Source: an uncultured Pseudomonadales bacterium
Lineage (GTDB): Bacteria > Pseudomonadota > Gammaproteobacteria > Pseudomonadales > Cellvibrionaceae
Length of the DNA stretch: 64,000 nucleotides
Assembly (NCBI GenBank): GCA_947494095.1
Contig: CANLTI010000002.1
Span: forward strand, 1-64,000
Reading direction: 5' to 3'
Shown: in pieces, positions 25,349 to 36,232 of the stretch
Numbering within the stretch: the stretch's first letter is position 1
How the letters are laid out: every line of letters begins with the position of its first letter
The notes under the pieces: model-generated
Databases searched by the model: none
What the model was told of the DNA's origin: nothing
Seen by the model: only the letters and a program-made list of their open reading frames with translations
Translations under genes and position numbers: made by a program

Positions 25349-28324
25349 TCACTCCAATAACATTTGCCAAATCTCTTCCACATCTTGCCTTAGCGCTTCA
25401 AGCCCAGTCCCCTCTATAGTATTGCCTTGCTGCTGTAAGGCTAATTTATGGGTTTGGGCACGCAGTGTTTTATAGGCTTCGGTTAATGTGGTGATTTGCG
25501 CTGTATTGAGCAGTGTGCACTGACCTATGGCCTCTAAAATACGAATGTTATCTGAGTACTCAACTAATGAAGAGTATTGATGAGCGTGGGCGAGGACGAG
25601 GTATTGCACAATAAACTCAATATCCACAATGCCGCCAGCATCTTGCTTGATATTAAATAACCCGGCTTGCGCCTCTTTAGTTTTACTGCCAAGTTGGTTG
25701 CGCATTTTTTGGCGCATCTCTATCACAGCTTGCTTGAGCTTTGGTAGATCGCGTGCTTGGCAAAGAGTCGCTTGGCGCACCGCACTAAATTGTTGCGCAA
25801 GCTGTGCATTGCCTGCTACCACACGAGTACGCACTAAGGCTTGATGCTCCCACGTCCAAGCGGTATCGCTTTGGTATTTACTAAAGGCACTTAGCGTACT
25901 GACCAGCATGCCAGAATTGCCCGATGGCCTAAGGCGCATATCGACCTCGTACAGCGTGCCCGATGGCATTTTAGTATCGAGCAATAAAATGATCTTTTGC
26001 GCCATGCGAGTATAAAAAGTTTGATTATCGAGTGCCCGCTGACCCTCGGCCGCTTGCGTATATTGCTGCGCATCGGCATTGTGGATAAACACCAAATCTA
26101 AATCGCTGCCATGGCCTAGCTCTATACCGCCCAGCTTGCCGTAGCCCACCACAATAAAGTTAGGTACTGTTTGGCCGCCGGGTAAGCCGTGTTTACGGCT
26201 CATTTCCTCCCAGGCTAAATTAAGAGCGTACGTTAAAATAACCTCGGCCAGCTCGGTGAGGTAATCGCTAACTTTCATTAACGGCAGTTTACCCGTGACC
26301 TCACACGCCGCCACTTTAAGCCCGTGGGCATGCCTAAAGTAACGCAACGCCTCCATCTGCTGCTCTAGGTCATCTTCGGGTATGCGCAAAATAGTTTGAG
26401 TGAGCTCGGCACTGAGCTCACTTTTACTGGGTATTTGGTAAAGGTTACCGGGGCTGAGCAGCTCATCTAATAACGCGGGGTATTCGGCCAAGCGCTCGGG
26501 AATCCAGGGGCTGGCTTCGCTTAAAATCACTAACTGCTCAAGCGCGGCAGGGTTTTCGATTAATAACAGTACATAAGCGCTGCGCCGCACAATCGCCAAA
26601 ATAAACGGCTGTAAGCGCTGCAAAGTGGTAGCCGGTTGCGAGCGCTCGCTAATTTTGCATAATAACAAAGGAATAAATTTATTAAGCCGCTGGCTGCCGG
26701 TTTTATCGACCGCCAACACCTGGGGCGCATGATGCAAAGCGTGCAGCGCTTGCGCACTTTGCGCGGGTTCATCAAAACCAATACGCTCAAATTGCTGCTG
26801 TAAAACGGCAAGATCACCCTCTGCCCATAGGCTTTGCCAGCGCTGCTGTATGGTATTGTTTTGGGGCTCCTCGGGTAGCGCGATCACATTGGCAAACAAA
26901 GTGCTCACTTGCAGCATATGCCGATCAAGTTGAGCGGTAAAAATCGCCCAATCATCAAACCCCATCGCTTGAGCCAGCGCCCACTGAGCCGCTGGATCTT
27001 GGGGAATATCTTGCGTTTGTTTATCTTGCCAAGCTTGTATGGCGTGCTCGGCATTGCGTAAAAAGCCGTAGTTTTGGCGCAATTGCTCGGCACTTTGCGC
27101 CGGCATCGCGCCAAGCGCCACCAAGCCCTCTAGCGCCTGCATTAGCGATGGTGTTTGCAATTGACTATCGCGGCCGCCGCGAATTAACTGCTGGGCCTGC
27201 ACAATAAATTCGACCTCACGAATACCGCCCTCACCTAGCTTTACATTGCCCTTTAAACGGCGGCGCTTCACCTCTTGGCGAATACGGACTTTAAGGTCGC
27301 GCAGCGCCTCAATCGCCGAAAAATCAACATATTTACGGTAGGTAAAGCTGCGTAACAATTGCATAAGCTCTTGTTTTTCTGGGATACAAGCACTGCGGCT
27401 ATCGCCTCTATATCCACTATCCCCGCTACCCCCAGCACAACAGGCCATTACACGCGCCTTGACCATGGCATAGCGCTCCCAATCACGGCCTTGGGTAAGA
27501 TAATAATTTTCGAGGCTATCAAAGTTACTGGCCAGCGCACCACTTTGACCATAAGGGCGCAAACGCATATCCACACGGAATACAAAGCCTTCGATGGTTT
27601 GTGCATCAAGGCTTTTAATAAGCCTTTGCCCAAGCTGGGTAAAAAATTCTTGATGACTCAAACTGCGGCCAGTAGGTTCGCCGGGTACGGTTTCACCTGA
27701 TTCGGGATAGGCAAAAATCAAATCGATATCCGAGCTTAAATTAAGCTCAAAGGCGCCCAGCTTACCCATGCCTAATACCAGCATGGGCATGGCTTGGCCT
27801 TGCGTATTTTGTGGGGTACCGCGTACTGCGCACAAGGCGTTGTAGTGGTAATTAAGGGTATAATTAACGGCAACGTCGGCTAAATGGGTGAGTTCTTTCG
27901 TAATATCTAGCGTTGTGGCTAGGCGGTTTAAGTCGCGCCAAATACTGCGTACCATCATGGCATTGCGCCATAACCTTAGGCCTTTATCTAGCGCTTGCGT
28001 ATCACAGCCTTCTTTAACATAACAATTGAGCGCTTGCTGATAATCATCGGCTTGCCATTGCTGGCACAGCGACTCGCTCAGCGTATTTAATAGCCCTATT
28101 TGTTGCTCGCTCAGTATTTGCGCTAGCGCAAATTGGCTACAACTTACCACCTTTTGCCACTGCTTAAGCCAAGCCGGTTGTGCAGCCAGCGCGGTGAGCG
28201 CACTGGCATATTCGGCAGATATACCCGCTAACCATGGCTCTACTTGTTGGTTAATAGCCTCTGCATGCGGCGTACCTAGAGCTACGCGAAGTAAAGCGGT
28301 TAAAGAATTTTGAGTGTTTTCCAT
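25349..28324 (-). CDS. glnE: Glutamine synthetase adenylyltransferase/adenylyl-removing enzyme
   Basis: Bifunctional regulator of nitrogen assimilation that adds and removes AMP on glutamine synthetase in response to PII and glutamine. Both nucleotidyltransferase halves are visible: LGMGKLGAFELNLSSDIDLIF (N-terminal, deadenylylation) and VGYGKLGGIELGHGSDLDLVF (C-terminal, adenylylation). Each is followed by a GlnD-PII-uridylyltransferase-like helical domain (LRPYGQSG and LRPSGNSG motifs). From the ATG at 28324 the protein has 991 residues, slightly longer than the E. coli one (946). The frame is open 16 codons upstream, but those residues overlap the promoter space of topB. It is divergent from topB; the gap between starts is 81 bp. 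Confidence 0.96.
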   Translation of the reverse strand: MENTQNSLTALLRVALGTPHAEAINQQVEPWLAGISAEYASALTALAAQPAWLKQWQKVVSCSQFALAQILSEQQIGLLNTLSESLCQQWQADDYQQALNCYVKEGCDTQALDKGLRLWRNAMMVRSIWRDLNRLATTLDITKELTHLADVAVNYTLNYHYNALCAVRGTPQNTQGQAMPMLVLGMGKLGAFELNLSSDIDLIFAYPESGETVPGEPTGRSLSHQEFFTQLGQRLIKSLDAQTIEGFVFRVDMRLRPYGQSGALASNFDSLENYYLTQGRDWERYAMVKARVMACCAGGSGDSGYRGDSRSACIPEKQELMQLLRSFTYRKYVDFSAIEALRDLKVRIRQEVKRRRLKGNVKLGEGGIREVEFIVQAQQLIRGGRDSQLQTPSLMQALEGLVALGAMPAQSAEQLRQNYGFLRNAEHAIQAWQDKQTQDIPQDPAAQWALAQAMGFDDWAIFTAQLDRHMLQVSTLFANVIALPEEPQNNTIQQRWQSLWAEGDLAVLQQQFERIGFDEPAQSAQALHALHHAPQVLAVDKTGSQRLNKFIPLLLCKISERSQPATTLQRLQPFILAIVRRSAYVLLLIENPAALEQLVILSEASPWIPERLAEYPALLDELLSPGNLYQIPSKSELSAELTQTILRIPEDDLEQQMEALRYFRHAHGLKVAACEVTGKLPLMKVSDYLTELAEVILTYALNLAWEEMSRKHGLPGGQTVPNFIVVGYGKLGGIELGHGSDLDLVFIHNADAQQYTQAAEGQRALDNQTFYTRMAQKIILLLDTKMPSGTLYEVDMRLRPSGNSGMLVSTLSAFSKYQSDTAWTWEHQALVRTRVVAGNAQLAQQFSAVRQATLCQARDLPKLKQAVIEMRQKMRNQLGSKTKEAQAGLFNIKQDAGGIVDIEFIVQYLVLAHAHQYSSLVEYSDNIRILEAIGQCTLLNTAQITTLTEAYKTLRAQTHKLALQQQGNTIEGTGLEALRQDVEEIWQMLLE

Positions 28325-28405
28325 GTTTATGCTCTTTTGTTCTTGCGCAAATATGCGAAAATTACTGTACACTTAAACAGCTTTTAACCGATAGCTGAGC
28401 GTTAT

Positions 28406-30352
28406 ATGAAACTCTACATCGCCGAAAAACCCAGTCTAGCACGTGCGCTAGCCAGTGCTTTACCCCAGTCAAAAGGCCCCAAAGAAGATGGCTGTATTAC
28501 GCTGGCCAATGGCGATGTGGTGAGCTGGTGCATTGGCCACTTATTAGAGCTAGCTGAGCCCGAGCACTACAACCCCGACTATAAAAAATGGCGTCTAGAG
28601 CACTTACCTATCGTACCGCAAGAGTGGCACTATCAGGGCAAAACACAAACCCGCAAACAGCTGAATATACTGGTTAAGCTTATCAAAAAAGCTAGCAGCC
28701 TTGTACATGTTGGCGATCCAGACCGTGAAGGCCAGCTTTTGGTTGATGAAGTACTGCATTACGCCGGCGCCACTAAAAGCGGTAAACCGATTCAACGCTG
28801 CTTAATCAATGATTTAAATACCAAAGCTATTGCAAAAGCGTTAACGCAACTTAAAGATAACCGTGATTTTGCCGCTTTATCGTCTTCGGCTTTAGCGCGC
28901 TCGCGCGCCGACTGGCTTTACGGTATTAACATGACCAGACTGTGCAGCCTTAAAGGTCAGCAACAAGGTTTTAGCGGTGTACTATCGGTTGGGCGTGTGC
29001 AAACCCCCGTGTTGGGTTTGGTGGTGAAACGCGATGCCGAGGTGGCTCAATTTTTAACTAAACCCTTTTATGAAGTCACAGCACATTTGCAAAGCCCAAA
29101 AGGCGAGCCCTTTACGGCAAAATGGCAGCCCAGCAGCGCCTGTAAAGAATACTGCGATGAAGAAGGCCGAGTATTGTCTAAAGCGCTGGCACAAAACGTA
29201 GCCAACCGTATTACGCAGCAAAACGGCCAAGTCACAGCCCTTAAAAAGCAGCGCAAAAAACTCAACGCCCCACTGCCCTATAGCTTATCAAGCCTGCAAG
29301 TTGATGCCTCAAAGCGCTTTGGCTTGGCCGCTAAAGCGGTACTCGATACCTGCCAAAGCCTCTACGAAAAACATAAACTGATTACCTACCCACGCTCAGA
29401 CTGCCGCTATTTACCCGAAGACCACCATAGCGAGGCAAGCACTATATGCCGTGCTATTAATAAGAACTGCCCGCCTTTGCAATCAGCGTGTGAGGGCGTA
29501 AATACCACACAAAAAAATGCCGCCTGGAACAATAAAAAGGTCACCGCTCACCACGCCATTATTCCTACTGCACGGCAGCTAAGCAGCCAAACACTCAGCG
29601 GGGACGAGGCAAAAGTATACGAGCTTATTGCCCGCCAGTATTTGGCACAGTTTTACCCAGTACATAGCTTTGATGAAACCGCCGTCACCATTAAAATATT
29701 AACCGGTGACTTTTTGGCTAAAGCTAAGTGTGTAGTTGAAGAAGGCTGGAGGGCACTCTACTCAAAAGGCTCGTCGGCAAGTGACAATAATACTCTGCCC
29801 CGTGAGCTGCCTGCGCTAAATAAAGGCGATACCACTTTTTGCAATACCGGCGAAGTCATCGAAAAACAAACCAGCCCTCCTAAACCCTATACCGATGCCA
29901 CCTTAATTGCCGCCATGACCGGCATTAATAAACATGTACAAGATGCAAGTATTCGTAAAATACTAAAAGATACCGACGGCCTAGGCACAGAAGCCACGCG
30001 TGCCGGTATTTTAGATTTATTAACACAGCGTAGTTTTATTGAGCGCAAAGGTAAAAATTTATGCGCCACCGACGCAGGTAAGGCGTTGATTGCCAGCCTA
30101 CCCACCGAAGCCACAACACCCGATATGACCGCCCATTGGGAATCATTATTAGATGCCATTTGCCACAAACAAGCTAACTACCAAGACTTTATGCAAAACC
30201 TAGAGCGCGTATTACCCGACGTTATGGGTAAAGTAGAGGGCGAGCGCTTTAGAGGCTTAAAAAGCACCCGCGCGCCCTTTAAAAAACGCAAAAGGCCGCA
30301 GGGTAGTGCGGGCAAGCCAAGGCCAAAAAATGCGGCTTCAGTACACAAGTAA
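28406..30352 (+). CDS. topB: DNA topoisomerase III
   Basis: Type IA topoisomerase that decatenates DNA by a single-strand break and passage. The TOPRIM domain holds the start KLYIAEKPSLARALA and the metal motif VGDPDREGQLLVDE. The active-site Tyr is in KLITYPRSDCRYL. The mid-region STALARSRADWLYGIN-like helix (SSSALARSRADWLYGIN) is conserved. The tail after about 610 is basic (FKKRKRPQGSAGKPRPK) and should bind nucleic acid. The 648 residues are close to E. coli TopB (653). It is convergent with a membrane-barrel gene, with miniature element B6 between them. Confidence 0.95.
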   Translation: MKLYIAEKPSLARALASALPQSKGPKEDGCITLANGDVVSWCIGHLLELAEPEHYNPDYKKWRLEHLPIVPQEWHYQGKTQTRKQLNILVKLIKKASSLVHVGDPDREGQLLVDEVLHYAGATKSGKPIQRCLINDLNTKAIAKALTQLKDNRDFAALSSSALARSRADWLYGINMTRLCSLKGQQQGFSGVLSVGRVQTPVLGLVVKRDAEVAQFLTKPFYEVTAHLQSPKGEPFTAKWQPSSACKEYCDEEGRVLSKALAQNVANRITQQNGQVTALKKQRKKLNAPLPYSLSSLQVDASKRFGLAAKAVLDTCQSLYEKHKLITYPRSDCRYLPEDHHSEASTICRAINKNCPPLQSACEGVNTTQKNAAWNNKKVTAHHAIIPTARQLSSQTLSGDEAKVYELIARQYLAQFYPVHSFDETAVTIKILTGDFLAKAKCVVEEGWRALYSKGSSASDNNTLPRELPALNKGDTTFCNTGEVIEKQTSPPKPYTDATLIAAMTGINKHVQDASIRKILKDTDGLGTEATRAGILDLLTQRSFIERKGKNLCATDAGKALIASLPTEATTPDMTAHWESLLDAICHKQANYQDFMQNLERVLPDVMGKVEGERFRGLKSTRAPFKKRKRPQGSAGKPRPKNAASVHK

Positions 30353-30365
30353 TGGGTTAAAAAGT

Positions 30366-30606
30366 GTAACTATTCAGACGTGCGGAAATCGGGTGCTAAT
30401 GAATCATTTGCTGGGTCGCTATATAAGCGCTCTCGACAGCTTACTCCTCGAATTTGTTCTCCTGCAAAGTCTGCTCTCACATACTCGCATATCTCTATGC
30501 AGGTGCACTGTCTACCTTTGCTTTCCTTGCAGGGCGCTTAAATGCTCAGAAAGTAATCCATCAGTACCCCGCTAAGAGGGGTTTGTTGGTTTGGCTGAGT
30601 AATTAC
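30366..30606 (-). mobile_element. Family B element, copy B6 (241 bp), 8-bp TSD
   Basis: It starts with GTAACTATTCAG; the other end is CTGAGTAATTAC, slightly changed. The flanks are TAAAAAGT (30358-30365) and TAAAAAGT (30607-30614), an exact 8-bp duplication. It lies 14 bp after topB and its last base forms part of the stop codon of the barrel gene on the minus strand. Confidence 0.92.
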
Positions 30607-31406
30607 TAAAAAGTTTTACTTAATTGCACAGTAATGACACTGGTTTTTTCTTCACTTTCAGGCTGCCGAATGGGGTCAGTAATACCTTCTACCTCAATAG
30701 CACTGCTGGTTTTCATTTCACCCTGATTAACCGCATAGATAAAACTTGCCTCCCAGGTTGGCAAAAACTCATAATTAAACCGAGTGAACAAACCTAGCGT
30801 GTGAAATGCCTTAAGCTTAATAGTATAGCCATTATCAATAGATTCATTTTCACCTCCTAAGGTATGAAGATATTTGCCACCCACATCCCAAGTGAAATTA
30901 TTCCAGCTAAAAATCTCTGCCTCTGCCTGCAGCCCCCAAAAAAAGAAGCTAAAATCTTCGGCATTACGATTTGAAAAATATGTCGCCGTTTGAATGATGC
31001 GCTCTCTCTGCTGGTAACCACCCAGAACAGCCATATAGGGTTTAATATAATCAACGTCAAACCATGCTCCATACTCGGCAGACACACCCTGTACAGTATA
31101 GCTTGTCGTCGTTGGCCGCCGAACCCCTATAGTGGATTTAGTGGGCAGCCCTAAGTAATCAACATCTCCACTTAATGACTGGTAAGCCACTCTTAAGCTT
31201 TGGTTTTTAGCGGTGTAACGGTAGCCGATATCAAACGTTGCGAGTTCACCGCTTTCATCAGCGACTATCACATCGGTCCCATCCTCAAAACTAGGACGAA
31301 ACTCTTCCCAGCTGAAATCAGTGGAACCAAAAGAAACATCAACAGAATGTTGTGCGTATAACGGGGTGCTGAAAGTCAATAGTAAACCGCAAAGCAGCTT
31401 GTTCAT
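30606..31406 (-). CDS. Outer-membrane beta-barrel protein
   Basis: A 266-residue protein with a Sec signal (MNKLLCGLLLTFSTPLYAQ; AYAQ-like cleavage). Alternating strands with aromatic girdles follow (for example FDIGYRYTAKNQSLRVAYQ, WEASFIYAVNQGEM), and the C-terminal residue is Phe in ITVQLSKTF, the signal read by the BAM complex. The size suggests 8-12 strands. The function is unknown; the acidic Ca-like patches are not diagnostic. Element B6 inserted at its stop codon, changing TAA to TAG and leaving the final Phe intact. A lipoprotein gene lies upstream on the same strand, but a terminator separates them. Confidence 0.8.
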   Translation of the reverse strand: MNKLLCGLLLTFSTPLYAQHSVDVSFGSTDFSWEEFRPSFEDGTDVIVADESGELATFDIGYRYTAKNQSLRVAYQSLSGDVDYLGLPTKSTIGVRRPTTTSYTVQGVSAEYGAWFDVDYIKPYMAVLGGYQQRERIIQTATYFSNRNAEDFSFFFWGLQAEAEIFSWNNFTWDVGGKYLHTLGGENESIDNGYTIKLKAFHTLGLFTRFNYEFLPTWEASFIYAVNQGEMKTSSAIEVEGITDPIRQPESEEKTSVITVQLSKTF

Positions 31407-31516
31407 AAGGTGATGCCTTATTATAAGGGAGAGTGTAAGACCGGTAGATAGCTAAGAGCTTGGCACCATAATAGATGCACGCGTGCAATAACAAAAGTTT
31501 TGTAATATTCAAAACC

Positions 31517-31543
31517 AAAAAAAGCCCGCAAAAGCGGGCTTTA
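31517..31543 (-). terminator. Terminator after lipoprotein gene
   Basis: AAAAAGCCCGC-AAAA-GCGGGCTTT hairpin; the A-run on the left gives the T-tail for the minus strand. Confidence 0.88.
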
Positions 31544-31558
31544 ACATCAATGTAAAGA

Positions 31559-32746
31559 TTAAATGCTAATATCGCACTCTTTACCATCAACGTTGTTAAT
31601 TTCATCCCAAGTACAAGATCCTTCAACAGGAGCTGCACCTTCGGTTTCAATAATGAAGAAATCAAGACCTAAAGCTGTTACTTTAGCTGTATGAATAAAG
31701 CCAGTTGATGCATCGATAATACCGATAGTACCAGAGCTTGGGCTACCGCCATCAGCACTTACAACAGGCGCTTCAGTAAATAAGGTATAGGTACCTGCAG
31801 CAGTGCCGCCAAAGTTACGCAAGCTACCGCTCAGCGCAAGGCTATAATTCTTAACTGCAAATTTAGAATCTAGATTAACAGTACCGTCGGCAACCACGGC
31901 TGTACGTGTTGAACCACCATTCTTTTTATCGCTGATTGTTACACCAAAATCAAGAGCAGTTTTAAAGTCACCTACATCAATGTCGGTTGTCGATAAGGTA
32001 ACACCTACTTCACCTGTAATCAATTCAACAGGCCCTAGTACACCACCTTTTGGCTTTTGCTGAATGAAGTAATCCTTCATTGTGACAGTAGCACCTAACA
32101 AAAAGTCTTTTGTGCTTGCATTAACATTGCCTGCAGCATCTTTAACTTTGTTGTCTGAATGAGCCCTAATAATCATTTGACCATCAAGAACTTGGTCTTC
32201 ATCAGGGTCGGCTGCAGCCGTGCTTTCATCACCGTCATAGTTGTGCTTAGGCTCGTTACACATGTCAAAGCCCATACCTAACGCAACGTCAACAACGCCG
32301 TTAGGGAAGTCATTCAGGCCGCTAGCAATATCGGGGACAACAGCAGCTGCTTCGCCGTCTTTAAGGATATCCAATTGAATATCCATAGTAAAATTACCAC
32401 CATTAGAACACGGGGCGGCAACAGTCGTTACTGCACCAGAGGCCGTATTACCTTCATCAACCTTAGCGCTAAGGATTTTACCCGCATTACTACTTGGATC
32501 AGAAACAACAGAAAAGGTAGAAAATATATCTGCGGTAGTACCAATGAGGTCTACCAAAGAGCCCCCTAATAACTGAGCAATTGCTCGAGCACTGGCAACT
32601 TTTTTACCAGCATCCTCACCAAGTAAGTCACCGGCAATATCACCAGAAAGGGGATCATCTGCCTTCGCCTCATCACCACCAGCACAACCTACGGCAGTCA
32701 ATGCAATAGCAGCCGCTAAAAAACCATTACGGTATTTCTTAATCAT
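31559..32746 (-). CDS. Lipoprotein of unknown function
   Basis: The ATG at 32746 follows GGAGGAAGA and gives MIKKYRNGFLAAAIALTAVGC, a lipoprotein signal. The longer frame has 18 extra residues that are not signal-like. The mature protein (about 375 residues) is acidic, rich in Gly, Ala, Thr and Asp, with long beta-type segments such as FKTALDFGVTISDKKNGGS and FAVKNYSLALSGSLRNFGG. It contains three Cys pairs in the mature part (PCSNGG, DMCNEP, GSCTWDEINNVDGKECDI). No family is recognised. A surface or periplasmic role is inferred from the lipobox only. Confidence 0.7.
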   Translation of the reverse strand: MIKKYRNGFLAAAIALTAVGCAGGDEAKADDPLSGDIAGDLLGEDAGKKVASARAIAQLLGGSLVDLIGTTADIFSTFSVVSDPSSNAGKILSAKVDEGNTASGAVTTVAAPCSNGGNFTMDIQLDILKDGEAAAVVPDIASGLNDFPNGVVDVALGMGFDMCNEPKHNYDGDESTAAADPDEDQVLDGQMIIRAHSDNKVKDAAGNVNASTKDFLLGATVTMKDYFIQQKPKGGVLGPVELITGEVGVTLSTTDIDVGDFKTALDFGVTISDKKNGGSTRTAVVADGTVNLDSKFAVKNYSLALSGSLRNFGGTAAGTYTLFTEAPVVSADGGSPSSGTIGIIDASTGFIHTAKVTALGLDFFIIETEGAAPVEGSCTWDEINNVDGKECDISI

Positions 32747-33412
32747 TCTTCTTCCTCCGTGCTCTATATGTAGGCACATTGAATTATTGTTACGACACAA
32801 AGTGAATGATGCACGATTTCTTGCGGGCTTGCTTAAAACCAGATCACACTGTGTAAAAAATGTACGATTTTGGAGCTATTGCACCTCGAACTATAAAATA
32901 CCTACGCCACATTAGTGATATGCCGCGGTGCCAGCTCGTGCAAGTTTAGCTGGTTCTATTGTGCGCGAGATAGCTCGCCATAGCCACCCGCTAAAGCAGA
33001 AACCTGTCGCATTTTTGAACAAAAATAGCCTCTTAGATCAATCCACGACTGATTATGTCACGCGTTAGTCGCTTTTATTAGCTGTTAAAGCGACCTATGG
33101 CACAACTTTACACACAGCATATTATAGCGATAATTATTAGATTTACAGCCACACACTACGACTCAATCAACCCGTTTTGGGTTTTATTGCCCGCCCATTG
33201 CGACTATTTACACAATCTACAATAACCAAAAGCAGCTAAAGTAATATGTTTTGAATCTTTTTAATATAGATGTCAGGCAGCTGTTGAATAGGCTCGGCAT
33301 AAACTCTATAATCCACGCGCTTTTGAATAGGCCAAAAAACAACCATGTAGTTTATAAGTGATTGTTTGCTGGCAATATTTTGTAATATTAGCTCTTTGAA
33401 TGTAGGTGATAT
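32747..33412. other. Intergenic, about 660 bp upstream of the atp operon
   Basis: Mostly AT-rich with no supported gene; a 61-codon minus-strand frame at 33236-33421 overlaps the atpI start and has no family marks. In most gammaproteobacteria mnmG-rsmG-parA-parB end just before atpI, and none of them is here. The region must hold the atp promoter, but I cannot single out a box. Confidence 0.4.
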
Positions 33413-33805
33413 GTGCTGCAACGCCCACAGGTTATAGTGTTATTAGGCCACGGGATCAGCTTACTTATCTTGGTTGCACTTGCTACTGCTTATGGTGCAC
33501 TATTCACCTCATCGGCATGGCGGGTTGCTCAATCTGCTTTTTGCGGCGGATTAATCTTTAGCCTACCCACATTGTATTTTACGCTCTATGCTTTCCGTTA
33601 CGGTAAAGCGGAGCAGGCCACCTTAATGACACAGTCATTTTATAGGGGCCAAGCTGGCAAGTTTTCGCTGGTCACTATGGGCTTTGCTCTAGTTTTTGCG
33701 TTTGGCACTACACTTGCCATTCCTGTTGTATTTGTTAGTTTTTGCTTGATGATTCCCGCCCACATTGTGGCTGCGACGTTCATCAGCCAAAATAACAGTC
33801 GCTAA
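33413..33805 (+). CDS. atpI: ATP synthase subunit I
   Basis: Small membrane protein encoded first in the F-ATPase operon, thought to help c-ring assembly. It starts with GTG, with AGGTGAT upstream. The 130 residues hold four hydrophobic segments, e.g. VIVLLGHGISLLILVALATA and GFALVFAFGTTLAIPVVFV. The motif FRYGKAEQATLMTQSFYRGQAGKF between helices 2 and 3 (about 62-85) is the family's conserved loop. It is weakly conserved across bacteria, but the position and topology are decisive. Confidence 0.88.
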   Translation: MLQRPQVIVLLGHGISLLILVALATAYGALFTSSAWRVAQSAFCGGLIFSLPTLYFTLYAFRYGKAEQATLMTQSFYRGQAGKFSLVTMGFALVFAFGTTLAIPVVFVSFCLMIPAHIVAATFISQNNSR

Positions 33806-33867
33806 GGCCGTTGTGCGAGATAACTCGTAACCTAAGACCTTTAGCGTTAACATTTTTTTAACTTTGA

Positions 33868-34797
<930 letters not shown>

Positions 34798-34823
34798 TTT
34801 TTACGCCTAGCGCTGTGCGCTAG

Positions 34824-35120
<297 letters not shown>

Positions 35121-35170
35121 TTGTTGGCAAAAACTGACTTTTTCAACAAATTAACGCAAGAGGTGTTGGT

Positions 35171-35641
35171 GTGAATATCAACCTAACGCTAATCGGTCAA
35201 TCTATAACCTTTTTGTTTTTTGTGCTGTTTTGCATGAAAGCCGTTTGGCCTGCACTATTAAGTGTGATGCAAGCGCGTGAGCAAAAAATTGCCAAGGGTT
35301 TGGAAAACGCCGAAAAAGCCGATAAAGATTTAGAGTTAGCAAAACAAGAGGCTGGTAAAAAGCTTACTGAAGCTAAAAGCCAAGCTGCAACACTTGTTGA
35401 GCAAGCCAATAAACGCGCAAGCCAAATCGTAGATGAAGCGAAAGCTCAAGCACAAATGGAAGCCGAGCGTATCAAAACTGCAGCACAAGCTGAAGTTGAT
35501 CGCCAGGTAAGCCAAGCACGCGAAGAGCTTCGTGGCAAAGTATCTGCCTTAGCCATTGCTGGCGCCGAGAAAATTCTGGGCAGCAGTGTTGATGCTAATG
35601 CACACAATGCCATGCTAGATAAACTAGCCGCAGAGCTATAA
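35171..35641 (+). CDS. atpF: ATP synthase F0 subunit b
   Basis: Peripheral-stalk subunit: one N-terminal membrane helix ([24 protein letters not shown]) followed by a long charged coiled coil to about residue 140. The 156 residues equal the E. coli length. It starts with GTG after AGAGGTG. It pairs with delta to hold alpha3beta3 against rotation. Confidence 0.96.
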   Translation: MNINLTLIGQSITFLFFVLFCMKAVWPALLSVMQAREQKIAKGLENAEKADKDLELAKQEAGKKLTEAKSQAATLVEQANKRASQIVDEAKAQAQMEAERIKTAAQAEVDRQVSQAREELRGKVSALAIAGAEKILGSSVDANAHNAMLDKLAAEL

Positions 35642-35653
35642 GCGGAGACTGTT

Positions 35654-36190
35654 ATGGCAGAACTAACCACGCTCGCACGTCCTTACGCGCGCGCTGCTTT
35701 TGAATCTGCTCGTGCAGACGGCCACCTCCATGAGTGGGCTAACGCATTAGCAATTGCAGCAGCCGTATCAAGTGAGCCAAAGGTTAAGCAACTGCTAGCA
35801 GCCCCCGGTTTAACAGCAGCGCAAAAAAGCGCTGCTTTTGCCGATGTCTGCGGTAGCGAGCTTAGCGATAAGATTAAAAACTTTGTTAGTGTCCTCGCCG
35901 ACAATAAGCGCTTGGCTTTATTGCCATTTATCGAAATCCTATTTGCCGACTTAAAAGCCCAACTCGAAAAAGCCATTAACGTGGGTGTGACTACTGCCTT
36001 TGAAATATCCGCAGAGTCGCAAGCACAATTAGTGATTGCTTTAACGAAGAAGCTCGACCGAGTCGTGACTCTCGAAAGCACTATCGACGAGAGCCTGATA
36101 GGTGGCGCTATTATTCGCGCGGGTGATACCGTAATCGATGGTTCAGTCAGAGGTCGTTTGGCCAAAATGACTGAAGCCATGAACTCATAA
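35654..36190 (+). CDS. atpH: ATP synthase F1 subunit delta
   Basis: Links the b stalk to the top of the alpha3beta3 head. 178 residues (E. coli 177). The N-terminal helix bundle opens with [13 protein letters not shown], and the conserved C-terminal motif is [26 protein letters not shown]. It is separated from atpF by 12 bp, with GGAG before the ATG. Confidence 0.96.
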   Translation: MAELTTLARPYARAAFESARADGHLHEWANALAIAAAVSSEPKVKQLLAAPGLTAAQKSAAFADVCGSELSDKIKNFVSVLADNKRLALLPFIEILFADLKAQLEKAINVGVTTAFEISAESQAQLVIALTKKLDRVVTLESTIDESLIGGAIIRAGDTVIDGSVRGRLAKMTEAMNS

Positions 36191-36232
36191 CCTGAACTCC
36201 TAAGCAAACGCATTAGGACTGAGGAATAGAGA

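Noticed and set aside
33236..33421. 61-codon minus-strand frame overlapping atpI start
   Set aside because: It overlaps the atpI ribosome site and has no conserved motif.
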